In this document: positions 16,624 to 25,689 of the stretch, in pieces
Position numbering within the stretch: the first letter of the stretch is position 1
Layout of the letters: every line of letters starts with the position of its first letter
Source of the DNA: CALWZE01 sp964645785
GTDB lineage: Bacteria > Bacillota > Clostridia > Oscillospirales > Ruminococcaceae
Assembly: GCA_964645785.1 (NCBI GenBank)
Contig: CAZYAV010000012.1
Span: 1-54,896 of the forward strand
Direction of reading: 5' to 3'
Length of the DNA: 54,896 bases
The notes under the pieces: model-generated
The model's input: only the letters and a program-made list of their open reading frames with translations
Told to the model about the DNA's origin: nothing
Database searches by the model: none
Program-made: the position numbers and the translations under genes

Positions 16624-19600
16624 TCAGCGGCGGACGAGGTGTGCCTCGCTGCCGCCGAGCGGATTTTTTTTGACGTTTATCTGTATGTCAATCCGTTCCC
16701 GCAGCTCGGGAACGTGGGAGATCACCCCGACCAGGCGATCGCCCTGCGCAAGCTCGGCCAGGGTCTGGATGGCGCGCTCCAGATAGTCGGGGTCGAGCGC
16801 GCCGAAGCCCTCGTCGATGAACATCGCGTCCAGCCGCACGCCCCCGGCCGTCTGCTGGATGACGTCGGACAGCCCGAGCGCAAGGCTGAGCGAGGCGATA
16901 AAGCTCTCCCCGCCCGAGAGGGTGTGCACCTCCCGCGTCCGGCCGGTGGCGTAGTCCAGAATATCCAGCTCCAGGCCGGATTTGTCGCTTCGCCTGGCCG
17001 TCTGCGCGCTGTACCGAAAGGCGAACGAGCCGCCGCTCATCTTCTGGAACCGCCTGTTTGCGGCGTCGATGACCCGCTGGAAAAAGGCCGCCTGCACATA
17101 CCGCTCAAACGAGATGCGGGAAAGCCCGGCAGCCGTCCCGTTCACAACGGCGCACAGCTCGTCCAGCTCGGCGGCTTTTGTGGCTTGGGCGTCGTACTGC
17201 GCCCACAGCGGCGCAAACCGCTCGAGAATGTCGCGGTTGACCTCCCGCCGCGCACCGAGCGCCGCAAGCGCCTCCTCCGTCTGCGCCAGCTGCCCCTGCG
17301 CCTGTGCCAGCGCGGCCTCCAGCGCGGAGATGTCCGGCGGCGGCGCGTCGAGCAGTTCCCCGCGCAGCCGGGCGGCGAGCGCCTCGTTTTTGGAAAGCGC
17401 CCCGGTGTGCGCGTCTATTTCCGCGCGCAGCGCGGCGCGCCGTTCGGGGTCAAGCAGCGCGTCCTCAAACGCCGCCCGGCCGGAAAATCCGGCGCCGCGC
17501 AGCGCGCTGTCAAACGCCTGCCCGGCCTGCTGCGCCGCGTCCCCGGCGCGGCGCGCGGCCTCCCGCAGCTGGGCGAGCGCGCTTTCGGCCGCTGCGCTCC
17601 TCTCCCCGGCTTCCCGCAGCGCCTGTTCGGCGTCAAGGCGGGCGCGCTCCATCTGTGCAAATTTCTCGCGCAGGGCTTGGGCGTGCGCGCGCGCCGCCTG
17701 CTCGGAGGGCTCGGGCAGGGTCTGGGCAAGCGCGTTCCGCTGCGCGTCCAGGGCGGCGTAGGCGAGCTGTGCCTGCCGGCAGGCCTCGGCGCATTCCTCC
17801 GCCTGCGGCGCAAGCTCGCCGATCTCCTCCGCGGCCCTGTCCGCGGCCGCCCGCAGCGTATCGGCCAGCGCGAGCGCCTGTTCAGTCTGCGCCCTTTGCG
17901 CGGCAAGCCGGGCTTGCCGCGCATTGCAGTCCGCCTGCGCCTCGTCCAGCCGGGTTCGGATTGCGGCCGCCCGCACAGGGTCGGTCACCGCCGCCCGCAG
18001 CGCGCCGCCGTCCGCCGCAAACAGGCTGGTCTGGGCATAGGGCGCCTGCTGCGGGCTGTCCGCGCCGCCTTCCAGCAGGCTGTGCCCCGCCGCAAGCGGC
18101 GCAAACGCGGCGCACAGCTCCTCCAGCCGGGCATTCAGCCGCTCGTTTTCGCGAAGCAGCGCCTCCCGCTTTTCCCGCGCGTTTTCGGCCTGCGCCTTGG
18201 CCGCCTGCACGGCCTGCTCGGTCGGCGCGTCCCCGGCAAGCGCCGCGGGGGCGGGGTGCTCGGACGAGCCGCAGACCGGGCAGGGCGCGCCGGGCGTGAG
18301 CCGGGACGCAATCAGGCCGACCTGCGCGCGCAGGAAGGCTGCCTCCAGCGTGTCGGCGCGCACCGCGGCGCGCTCGCAGCCATCCACCGCGTCGGCGAGC
18401 GCCTCCGCCTGGTCGGCCAGCGTATCCCGCACCTGCTCAATCCGGCCGAACAGCCCGGCGGCGCGCTCCAGCGCGGCCTGCTCGGCGCCCTGCGCGTCGG
18501 CGAGGCGGCGCAGCTTTTCCCGCTCGGCGGTCTGCCCGGCGAGGTTGTCCAGTTCGGCGCGCCGCCGGTCGTTCTCCTCCCGCAGCTCGACGAGCCGGGC
18601 GTCGAGCGCGGCCTGCGCGCGGCGGGCGGTTTCCAGCCGCGCGCCCTGCTCTGCCAGCGCCCGCTCCTTTTGGGAGAGCGCGGCGTATTCCGCAAGCGAC
18701 TGTTCCAGCCGCTCGGCCTGCTGGCGGGTCTGCTCCCGTTTGCCGGCAAGGGCTGCCTGCGCGGCCTGCGCCGCCCTTGCCTGTTCCAGCGCCTGCGCCG
18801 CCTGGGCGCGGCTTTGCTCCGCCGCCGCAAGCGCTGCCTGCGCGCGTTCAAGCTCCTGCCGGGCGCGCCGCGCCAGAATATCCTTTTCGCGAACCGGGGC
18901 GCATCGCTCGTCCTGCGCGAGCGCGCGGCGCGCCCCGTCGATTTTTTCCGCTTCGCCGTACAAGGCTTCCAGCGTCCGTTCCAGCCTCGCCAGCTCCCCG
19001 CGCCGGGTCAGCTGCTCCCGCGCGGCCTCCAGCGCCCGCTGTGCCTGCGCGGCCTGCTCCAGCTGCCGGGCTCGTTCGGCCGCAAGGCGGCTGTGCGCCT
19101 CGTCCTGTGCCGCGGTCAGGCGGCGAAGAATATCCAGCGCGCGGGAAAAGCCGGGCGGCTCGCAGCCCGGGACAGCCGCCTCATATTCCGTGCGCAGCGG
19201 CTCCGATTCGGGCGGGCGGACGCCCGCGAGCAGCGCGGTGAGGTTCGCCGCCTGCTTCGCACGCTCTGCGCTCTGCGCCGCGCGCATCTGCTGCAATTCG
19301 CCCTGGAACCGCTCGAACAGGCCGGTGTCAAACACCCGCCGGAAGATTTCGCCCCGCTCGTCGCTTTTGGCGCGCAGGAAGCGCATGAACTCTCCCTGCG
19401 CGATCATGATGATCCGGGTAAACTGGTCGTACCGCACCCCGAGCAGCCGCTCGACCATCTCGTTCGCTTCCCGCTCCCGGGTGATGATCCGGCCGTCGTC
19501 CAGGGTGAGCTGCACGGTCGCGGCCGCCACCGTCGTGCCGCCGCCGCGCTTGGACGGCCGGGTGTATTCCGGGGTGCGGCGGATGGTGTGCACCCTGCCC

Positions 19601-19857
19601 GCGCAGGAAAAGGTCAGCTCCGCAAAGGTCTGCTCGGCGGCGCCGGCAAAATCGCTGCGCAGGGTTTTCGGCCGCCGGTGGCCGCCGCTCGTCTCGCCGT
19701 ACAGCGCGTAGGTCATCGCGTCAAACAGGGTCGTTTTGCCCGCGCCGGTGTCCCCCGTAACCAGAAACAGCCCCTGCGCGCCGAATGCCTGAAAGTCGAT
19801 TTCCTGCTCGCCGGCATAGGGGCCAAAGGCGGCAAATTTCAGCAAAAGCGGTTTCAT
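16624..19857 (-). CDS. sbcC: Exonuclease SbcCD, ATPase subunit SbcC
   Basis: Rad50-like ATPase that with SbcD cleaves DNA hairpins and processes double-strand ends. Of 1077 residues, the N-terminal ATPase half has Walker A GDTGAGKTT (about 35-43). Long Ala/Glu/Gln/Arg-rich coiled coils follow, with a zinc hook CPVCGSSEHP near residue 523. The C-terminal half carries the ABC signature LSGGESFIASLSLALG and Walker B MFIDEGFGALD (about 1013). It overlaps the sbcD stop by four bases. A long open frame exists on the opposite strand over the whole gene, a by-product of high GC. Confidence 0.96.
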   Translation of the reverse strand: MKPLLLKFAAFGPYAGEQEIDFQAFGAQGLFLVTGDTGAGKTTLFDAMTYALYGETSGGHRRPKTLRSDFAGAAEQTFAELTFSCAGRVHTIRRTPEYTRPSKRGGGTTVAAATVQLTLDDGRIITREREANEMVERLLGVRYDQFTRIIMIAQGEFMRFLRAKSDERGEIFRRVFDTGLFERFQGELQQMRAAQSAERAKQAANLTALLAGVRPPESEPLRTEYEAAVPGCEPPGFSRALDILRRLTAAQDEAHSRLAAERARQLEQAAQAQRALEAAREQLTRRGELARLERTLEALYGEAEKIDGARRALAQDERCAPVREKDILARRARQELERAQAALAAAEQSRAQAAQALEQARAAQAAQAALAGKREQTRQQAERLEQSLAEYAALSQKERALAEQGARLETARRAQAALDARLVELREENDRRRAELDNLAGQTAEREKLRRLADAQGAEQAALERAAGLFGRIEQVRDTLADQAEALADAVDGCERAAVRADTLEAAFLRAQVGLIASRLTPGAPCPVCGSSEHPAPAALAGDAPTEQAVQAAKAQAENAREKREALLRENERLNARLEELCAAFAPLAAGHSLLEGGADSPQQAPYAQTSLFAADGGALRAAVTDPVRAAAIRTRLDEAQADCNARQARLAAQRAQTEQALALADTLRAAADRAAEEIGELAPQAEECAEACRQAQLAYAALDAQRNALAQTLPEPSEQAARAHAQALREKFAQMERARLDAEQALREAGERSAAAESALAQLREAARRAGDAAQQAGQAFDSALRGAGFSGRAAFEDALLDPERRAALRAEIDAHTGALSKNEALAARLRGELLDAPPPDISALEAALAQAQGQLAQTEEALAALGARREVNRDILERFAPLWAQYDAQATKAAELDELCAVVNGTAAGLSRISFERYVQAAFFQRVIDAANRRFQKMSGGSFAFRYSAQTARRSDKSGLELDILDYATGRTREVHTLSGGESFIASLSLALGLSDVIQQTAGGVRLDAMFIDEGFGALDPDYLERAIQTLAELAQGDRLVGVISHVPELRERIDIQINVKKNPLGGSEAHLVRR

Positions 19858-21017
19858 GGCCGTTCCTCCTGCGCGCGCGCAAACGCCCCGGCGGCGAGCT
19901 GCCGCTGCCCCTCGGTGAGCGGGCGGCCGAGCTGCGCTTCAAAGAAATCGCCGAGCGCGGCCATCGGGTCAAGCCGGGCGGCCTCGGCGCCGGCCGTGTC
20001 CAGCCCCTGCGCCCCCTCGCCCCGGCGCACAAGCTCCATGCCCAGCAGCCGCGGATAAACCGCGCGCAGCCGCGCCAGCGGGTCGTCCGGGGGGACGTCG
20101 TCCAGCACCCGCGCAAACACATAGTCCCCGGCGGGCTCCCGCCCGGGGAAATCGGGCGCGCAGAGCGCCGCCAGCGTCCCCTCCACCGCGCGCACCGCCC
20201 GCAGCGGGTGCAGCGGCAGCAGCTCCACCGCCGCTTCGCCCGCCCCGTTGAGGGTGACAAGGCAGACGGATTTGCGGTGGTGCTGCTCGGACACGGAATA
20301 GGCGAGCGGCGAGCCGGCGTAGCGGACGGATTCCCGCCCGACCCGCTGGGCGCCGTGCAGGTGCCCCAGCGCGACATAGTCGAACCCCGCAAACGCGGAA
20401 AGGTCGACGTCGTCCAGCCCGCCGACGTTCAGCGTCTCGGAATCGCACCGCGCGGGCGAATCGCCGCCCGCCGTGACAAACTGGTGCGCAACCAGCACAT
20501 TGCGCGCGCCCGGCTCGAACGCGCACCGACCGGCAGCCGCCCGCAGGGCGGCGGTGTAATCCGCAATCCCGTCGGCCGGCAGGCCGAGCCGGGCAAACAC
20601 CGCCCGCACCACGGCGGGGCGGACGAACGGCAGCAGCCAGAAATCCACCGCGCCGAACCGGTCGTGCAGGCGCACCCGCGCCGGCGCGCCCGAAAACGCG
20701 CCCTCGATATACACGCCGCTTTTGTGCAGCAGCCCGCTGCCGAAGCCCAGCCGGTCGGGCGAATCGTGGTTGCCGCTGATTATCATCACCGGCACCGACA
20801 GCGCGCAGAGCTGCTCGAGAAAGCGGCCGAGCAGCCGGACAGCCTCAACCGGCGGAACCGGCTTATCGTACACGTCTCCGGCGATGAGCACCGCGTCCGG
20901 CCGCCGGGCTTCGCACAGCCCGACGATCTCGTCCAGCGCCCGCTGCTGTTCCTCAAACAGGTCGTATTCACCGAGCCGTTTGCCGAGATGCAGGTCGGCA
21001 AGATGCAAAAATGTCAT
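19854..21017 (-). CDS. sbcD: Exonuclease SbcCD, nuclease subunit SbcD
   Basis: Mre11-like metallophosphoesterase, 387 residues. Metal-binding motifs appear in order: DLHLGK, GDVYD, SGNHD, AHQF and GHLHGAQ. The frame runs on upstream, but MTFLHLADLHLGK is the family N-terminus and its ATG has GGAG about nine bases ahead. It is the first gene of the sbcD-sbcC-fumA group. Confidence 0.95.
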   Translation of the reverse strand: MTFLHLADLHLGKRLGEYDLFEEQQRALDEIVGLCEARRPDAVLIAGDVYDKPVPPVEAVRLLGRFLEQLCALSVPVMIISGNHDSPDRLGFGSGLLHKSGVYIEGAFSGAPARVRLHDRFGAVDFWLLPFVRPAVVRAVFARLGLPADGIADYTAALRAAAGRCAFEPGARNVLVAHQFVTAGGDSPARCDSETLNVGGLDDVDLSAFAGFDYVALGHLHGAQRVGRESVRYAGSPLAYSVSEQHHRKSVCLVTLNGAGEAAVELLPLHPLRAVRAVEGTLAALCAPDFPGREPAGDYVFARVLDDVPPDDPLARLRAVYPRLLGMELVRRGEGAQGLDTAGAEAARLDPMAALGDFFEAQLGRPLTEGQRQLAAGAFARAQEERP

Positions 21018-21103
21018 GGGTAAGCTCCAATGCGCGCAGGCGAATTTGCTTGTACGGCCGCTTCCCGGCAAAAAGCGCCGGAGCGCGCCGCCGTATCCAG
21101 TCC

Positions 21104-21109
21104 AGTATA
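21104..21109 (-). promoter_or_regulatory. Extended -10 upstream of sbcD
   Basis: The minus strand reads TGTGCTATACT, with TGn before TATACT, about 87 bases upstream of the sbcD ATG. The -35 region is weak. Confidence 0.5.
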
Positions 21110-21266
21110 GCACACAAACGCCCCGCAAAGAAGAGCCGCGCGGGCGGGCACCCGGCTCCGTCCACGGGGACGCCCGGCAGCCCGCCGCAGCACCGCACGG
21201 TGCAGTCATCCGAACTTCCCGCCGCGGCGCCTGTCCGTTCCGGAGGACGCCCCGCCGTTTATGCGC

Positions 21267-21298
21267 AAAAAAAGGCGCGCGGAGTTTCTCCGTGCGCC
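21267..21298 (-). terminator. Terminator of the sirtuin gene
   Basis: Eleven-base arms (GGCGCACGGAG and CTCCGCGCGCC on the minus strand, one mismatch) with a three-base loop and a run of seven T. Confidence 0.82.
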
Positions 21299-21336
21299 CG
21301 GGGTATTTTTTTATCTGCGCGAGCCGCGCCGCGCGC

Positions 21337-22059
21337 TCAGAGGGTCACCGCCCCGAGAATCTCGTCGATGCTGCCGTTTAGCAGCAGGTCGGCCGCGTGG
21401 TCGGAGGGGGTGGCGCTTTTGTTGATGACCGCCAGCTTCGCGCCCGGCTGCCGGTACTCGATCAGCCCGGCGGCCGGGTAGACCGACAGGGAGGTGCCGC
21501 CCACAATCAGCAGGTCGCAGGATGCGATGGCGTTCACCGCGGCCGAGAGCACGGCGCTGTCGAGCGATTCCTCATACAGCACGACGTCGGGCTTGATGAC
21601 GCCGCCGCAGTCGCAGTGGGGCACGCCCTGCGCCTGCGCCACCTCCGCAAGGGAAAAGGCGCGCCCGCAGGAAAGGCAGTGGTTGCGGTGGACACTGCCG
21701 TGCAGCTCCAGCACGTTGCGGCTGCCCGCAGCCTGGTGCAGTCCGTCGATGTTCTGGGTGATGACGGCGGTGAGCTTGCCCGCGCGCTCCAGCTCGGCCA
21801 GTTTGCGGTGCGCGGCGTTGGGCTGCGCGTCGGGATAGAGCATTTTGTCGCGGTAAAACTGAAAAAACAGCTCCGGCTGCCGGACAAAAAAGCTGTGGCT
21901 GATAATCTGCTCGGGCGGGTAGGCGTATTTCTGGTTGTACAGCCCGTCCGGGCTGCGGAAATCCGGGATGCCGCTCGGCACCGAGACCCCCGCGCCGCCG
22001 AAAAACACAACCGCGTGCGCCGCCTGAATCATGCTGCGCAGCTGTTCCGAACCTGTCAT
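21337..22059 (-). CDS. Sir2 family NAD-dependent protein deacylase
   Basis: NAD-dependent lysine deacylase of 240 residues. The Rossmann motifs GAGVSVPSGIPDFRS and TQNIDGLH are intact, and the catalytic histidine is in LELHGS. The zinc site is C-x2-C (CLSC) plus C-x-C (CDC). GGTSLSVYPAAGL is the usual C-terminal NAD motif. The ATG used has GGAGGG nine bases upstream; an in-frame ATG seven codons earlier overlaps that site. It has its own strong terminator and seems monocistronic. Confidence 0.94.
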   Translation of the reverse strand: MTGSEQLRSMIQAAHAVVFFGGAGVSVPSGIPDFRSPDGLYNQKYAYPPEQIISHSFFVRQPELFFQFYRDKMLYPDAQPNAAHRKLAELERAGKLTAVITQNIDGLHQAAGSRNVLELHGSVHRNHCLSCGRAFSLAEVAQAQGVPHCDCGGVIKPDVVLYEESLDSAVLSAAVNAIASCDLLIVGGTSLSVYPAAGLIEYRQPGAKLAVINKSATPSDHAADLLLNGSIDEILGAVTL

Positions 22060-22348
22060 AGTCCATCCCTCCTGATCCATCTCCGCGCGCCAATAATCGG
22101 GCAGAGAGCCGGGCGCCCGCGGCCTATTGGGCGCTAAAAGCGAAATCTGCCCGACCCGACCCGCACAGGCAAAGCGCCCAAGCCCCCTTTTTTCGGCGCA
22201 TCACCGCGCGGGGGGAAAGCCGGGGCGCAGAAATCCGGCAAAGAGCCCGCCGTCTCCCGCACGGGCGCGAAGCGGACAGCCCGACAAAGCGCGAAGCGCA
22301 CAGCCGAATCACACAGCCCGGGCACAAAGCGGGGCGAGCGGCCGGAGC

Positions 22349-23239
22349 TCAGGCCGCCTCGCCGGGGCTTGCCCGCCCGGCGGCAACCCGCTTGTAGATG
22401 ATGTCGTAGCTCTCCGTCGCCGCGTCGTCATAGAATTCGCGCAGCACAAGCCGGTCGTCCCCGGTCTCGATAAGATAGCGGTCGAAGTAATATTCCTGCC
22501 CGAATTCCGCGTATTCAAGCAGCAGGCAGCGGTTCTCGGGCAGCAGCTCAACCGTGCCGGAAATCCGATAATCGACCTCCCACAGACCCTCTTCATACCC
22601 GTTTTCAAACCGGGCGTCGGGCACAAGATGCCGCAGGGTAAACGAGCCGTCCTGATAGACGGTGAATTCCTCCACATAGCTGTGGGAGGTGTCCTCCGCG
22701 AACACAAACGGCTCGGAAAGCCAGGTGCCGCTGATGTATTGCAGCATCAGCGCGCTGTCCGAGGCGGGCGGCTCCTTCATATACCGCACAAGGCAGCTGA
22801 CCCCAAAGACGAACACCGCCGCCGCCAGAATCGCAAGCAGGGTGACGCCGAGCTTGCCCAGGATGCCGCCGCCGTCCGGCTCGTCCAGCTCCCCCTCCAT
22901 CGCCTCCAGCTCCAGATCCCCCTCCGGGTCGTCCGGCTCGTCGGGGACATAGTCAAATTCCGGCTCCCCCTCCTCGGGCGGGAAGTCGTACTGCTCGTGG
23001 GAGGCGGTGTCGATCGTGTCGGAGACAATCATCGCGCCGTCCTCGACATAGCCCATGGGCAGCTCGAGGGTTGCCGTCGCGTAATCGACCTCGTCGACGA
23101 TGTCGATTGTGTCCGCCTGCTCCAGCGCGCCGTCGGCGGGGTCGGCCTCGGCGGCGGCGCCGGTGACCGGGGCGCCGCAGTAAGGGCAGGCGGTCTCCTC
23201 CTCCCGCAGGACGTGGTTGCATTTGGTGCAGATTTTCAT
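22349..23239 (-). CDS. Zinc-ribbon single-pass membrane protein (hypothetical)
   Basis: A 296-residue protein. The N-terminus is a zinc ribbon (CTKC and CPYC pairs), followed by a very acidic linker (about 30-125), one transmembrane helix (about 128-150, LGVTLLAILAAAVFVFGVSCLV), and an outer domain of about 140 residues with a beta-rich look (FTVYQDGSFTLRH, RYLIETGDDRLVLREFY). The outer part resembles lipocalin-like stress-response domains only loosely. Function unknown. Confidence 0.85.
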   Translation of the reverse strand: MKICTKCNHVLREEETACPYCGAPVTGAAAEADPADGALEQADTIDIVDEVDYATATLELPMGYVEDGAMIVSDTIDTASHEQYDFPPEEGEPEFDYVPDEPDDPEGDLELEAMEGELDEPDGGGILGKLGVTLLAILAAAVFVFGVSCLVRYMKEPPASDSALMLQYISGTWLSEPFVFAEDTSHSYVEEFTVYQDGSFTLRHLVPDARFENGYEEGLWEVDYRISGTVELLPENRCLLLEYAEFGQEYYFDRYLIETGDDRLVLREFYDDAATESYDIIYKRVAAGRASPGEAA

Positions 23240-23361
23240 CGGAATTACCCCCAGGGTGGGTTTACTATGCGGGCGGCGCTCTGCGCCCCGCGGTTAAAGC
23301 CGGCGCAGCCCGGCCGGCGGTTCTGTGTGTGGATTGCCGGCCGCGGCCGGCATTGTTTTTT

Positions 23362-23390
23362 ATTCTATACTAACGCCCGGGTTTTGTAAA
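23362..23390 (-). promoter_or_regulatory. Promoter of the zinc-ribbon membrane protein gene
   Basis: TTTACA and TAGAAT are 17 bases apart on the minus strand; the leader is about 115 bases. Confidence 0.65.
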
Positions 23391-23565
23391 GGAACCGCCG
23401 GTTTGCGGCCGGTTCCGCCAAGCGGCTGCCTTGTTGGCCGAAAGCGCGGGCAGGCCGCCGCGCGGCGTCCGCTCCTCCCCCCCAAAAAAAGAAGTCCACC
23501 CGCCCCGTAGGCGCCGCCGCGCCGAACCGGCCGCGTAGCGCCGGGACGGGAGCCGGGGAATTTCC

Positions 23566-23594
23566 TTGCATTTTGCCCGCCCGCTCTTTATAAT
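23566..23594 (+). promoter_or_regulatory. Promoter of the pspA operon
   Basis: TTGCAT and TATAAT are 17 bases apart, about 60 bases upstream of the pspA ATG. Confidence 0.82.
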
Positions 23595-23655
23595 CTTTAT
23601 AAGAGTATCTTTCATCGGAATACAAGCATAAGGCAGATTGCCGGAGGTAATGAAA

Positions 23656-24354
23656 ATGGGCATCCTTTCGAGATTCAAGGACATCATGAACGCGAATATA
23701 AATTCTATGCTTGAAAAGGCGGAGAGCAAAAACGCGGACAAAATTCTGGAAAATTACCTGCGCGAGGCGAAGGAGAATCTGGAGGAGGTCAAGGCCGAGA
23801 CGGCCGGCGTGATTGCGGACGAGATGGCGGCGGCGCGCAAGGTCGCGGACCTGGAGGAAGAGGCGGTTAAGCTCGGCAAATACGCCGAGCAAGCGGTGCT
23901 TGCCGGGAACGACGGGGACGCGAAAAAATTCCTGGAGGGCAAAAACCGCGCCATGAGCCAGAAAGCCCAGGCGGAGACGGTGTACGCGCAGGCGAAGGTC
24001 AACAGCGACCGGATGCGCGAGATGACCAAAAAGCTGATGGACGACATCACTGCGGCCGAGAACCGGCTCAACGAGCTGAAGGCGAAGCTCGCCGTTGCGG
24101 AGCAGACCGAGAAGATGAACGAGCTGAACGAGAAAATGGCCGGCAAGAGCTATTCTTTCGCGGGATATGATTCCCTTGCCGACGCCGTGCAGAAGCGGAT
24201 TGACGCGGCCGACGCCAAGGCGCAGCTGAACAACGAGCTGAACGCCGATTACGACATCGACGCGCTCAAGGCGAAATACGACGTGGAGGCCGCGGCCGGC
24301 AGCTCGTCGGTGGATGACGAGCTCTCCGCGCTCAAGGCGAAGCTCGGCCGATAA
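23656..24354 (+). CDS. pspA: PspA/IM30 family protein
   Basis: Peripheral membrane protein that protects the cytoplasmic membrane under stress. The 232 residues are almost wholly alpha-helical coiled coil, starting with the amphipathic MGILSRFKDIMNANINSMLEKAE helix region and rich in Ala, Glu and Lys. GGAGG lies nine bases before the ATG. It heads a three-gene group with YdjG- and YdjI-like proteins, the same combination as the Bacillus subtilis pspA-ydjGHI locus. Confidence 0.93.
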   Translation: MGILSRFKDIMNANINSMLEKAESKNADKILENYLREAKENLEEVKAETAGVIADEMAAARKVADLEEEAVKLGKYAEQAVLAGNDGDAKKFLEGKNRAMSQKAQAETVYAQAKVNSDRMREMTKKLMDDITAAENRLNELKAKLAVAEQTEKMNELNEKMAGKSYSFAGYDSLADAVQKRIDAADAKAQLNNELNADYDIDALKAKYDVEAAAGSSSVDDELSALKAKLGR

Positions 24355-24378
24355 GCGAAGGCGCGGGCGTTGGCGTCA

Positions 24379-25689
24379 ATGACAGAGACGAACACGGCGG
24401 GTCCGGCGGCGCCGGGCGGTGCGGCGGTATGCCCCAACTGCGGCGGCCGGGTGAGCTACGACATCAAAAGCGGGCGCTTTTTGTGCGAGTCCTGCCGCAC
24501 CGAGCTGAAGGTCGAGACGGCGAAGGACTCGGTAGACGAATACAGCATCCGCGATTACCGGGTGCGGGAGCAGGTGGGCGCGCCGCTTTCCGGTGTGTCG
24601 GTGGCGGTCTGCGAGAGCTGCGGCGGCGAAATCTATTTTGACACCCACGAGACGGCCAAGCGCTGCCCCATGTGCGGCTCGGCGCAGATTCGGGCGGACG
24701 CGGCGCGCAGCGGCGTCGCGCCCGAGGGGGTCGTGCCCTTCCGCATCGACCGGGACGACGCGCAGCTGCGCTTCCGCCGGTGGATCGGCAAGCGGTGGTT
24801 TGCACCGAACCAGCTCAAGCGCGCCTACGCCGAGGGGCGGCTGGAGGGGCTGTACGTGCCCTATTGGACCTTCGACGCGGATTGCTGCGCCGACTATGCC
24901 GGCTATGGCGGCCGCACCCGGGTTGTGCGCGACCGGGACGGGAATACCCGCACAAAAATTGACTGGTACCCGGTCTCCGGCCGGGTCTACCGCAAGTTTG
25001 ACGACCTGCTCGTCTGCGCCTCCCAAAAGCAGAGCGGGAGCCTGGCGGAGCAGCTTGCGCCCTATGACACGATTGGCGGCGTGCGCCCGTTCAGCTGCCA
25101 GTATCTGGCGGGCTACAAGGCCGAGCGGTACTCCATCGACGGGCTGACCTGCTTTCGCCGCGCGCAGGCAGCGATGGAGGGGATGCTGCGCACCGATGTG
25201 GAAAGCGACATCCTCGCGCACGGCTTCAGCCAGAGCCGCGTCAGCTCGTTCACCCCGCTGTACCGGGACGTGACCTACAAAGGGGTGCTGGTGCCGATGT
25301 ACACCGCCAGCTACGGCTATGGCGGGCGGAGCTATTTTTACGCGATCAACGGGCAGACGGGCAAGGTGGTTGGCAGCTATCCGAAGAGTGTGCCGAAAAT
25401 TCTGGCGGCCGTGCTGGCGGCGGCGCTGGTTCTGTTTGGGCTGATGGTGCTGTTCGGGTTTGAGGACGAGGGCGCGGCGTATGACACGCGCGGCTCGTTC
25501 GGCTACAGCTACAGCGCGCGGCCTGCCGGCGCGGCGGAGAGCCTGCCGCCGCCCGATACTGAGATTTGGAGAGAGGAAGCATGGGAATATTCGGGCAGAG
25601 AAAAGACACGGTCGAGTGGCAGGAGTATCGCTCCGACGTTCTGTTCTATAAATGGCCAAACAGCGAGATTAAAAGCGGCTCCCGCCTGA
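24379..25689 (+). CDS. YdjG-like zinc-ribbon membrane protein, C-terminus probably over-extended
   Basis: TFIIB-type zinc-ribbon protein related to B. subtilis YdjG. Two zinc ribbons are seen: CPNC with CESC near the start, and CESC with CPMC about residues 77-100. A beta-rich middle (VPYWTFDADC, GVLVPMYTASYGYGGRSYFYAINGQTG in part) precedes one transmembrane helix (about 337-357). The frame then runs 109 bases into the next gene, and its last 40 or so residues are only an out-of-frame reading of ydjI. A stop in another frame (25560-25562) sits just before the ydjI ribosome site, so a small indel near 25500-25560 may have removed the natural end. Confidence 0.85.
   Translation: MTETNTAGPAAPGGAAVCPNCGGRVSYDIKSGRFLCESCRTELKVETAKDSVDEYSIRDYRVREQVGAPLSGVSVAVCESCGGEIYFDTHETAKRCPMCGSAQIRADAARSGVAPEGVVPFRIDRDDAQLRFRRWIGKRWFAPNQLKRAYAEGRLEGLYVPYWTFDADCCADYAGYGGRTRVVRDRDGNTRTKIDWYPVSGRVYRKFDDLLVCASQKQSGSLAEQLAPYDTIGGVRPFSCQYLAGYKAERYSIDGLTCFRRAQAAMEGMLRTDVESDILAHGFSQSRVSSFTPLYRDVTYKGVLVPMYTASYGYGGRSYFYAINGQTGKVVGSYPKSVPKILAAVLAAALVLFGLMVLFGFEDEGAAYDTRGSFGYSYSARPAGAAESLPPPDTEIWREEAWEYSGREKTRSSGRSIAPTFCSINGQTARLKAAPA

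Noticed and set aside
15958..20058. A 1366-codon open frame on the plus strand
   Set aside because: It lies antisense to sbcC, sbcD and fumA, whose proteins are clearly recognisable. Its translation is Arg/Gly/Leu-rich without motifs; long antisense frames are expected at this GC content.
24376..25659. A 427-codon minus-strand frame over ydjG
   Set aside because: Antisense to the zinc-ribbon protein, with no motif or ribosome site.
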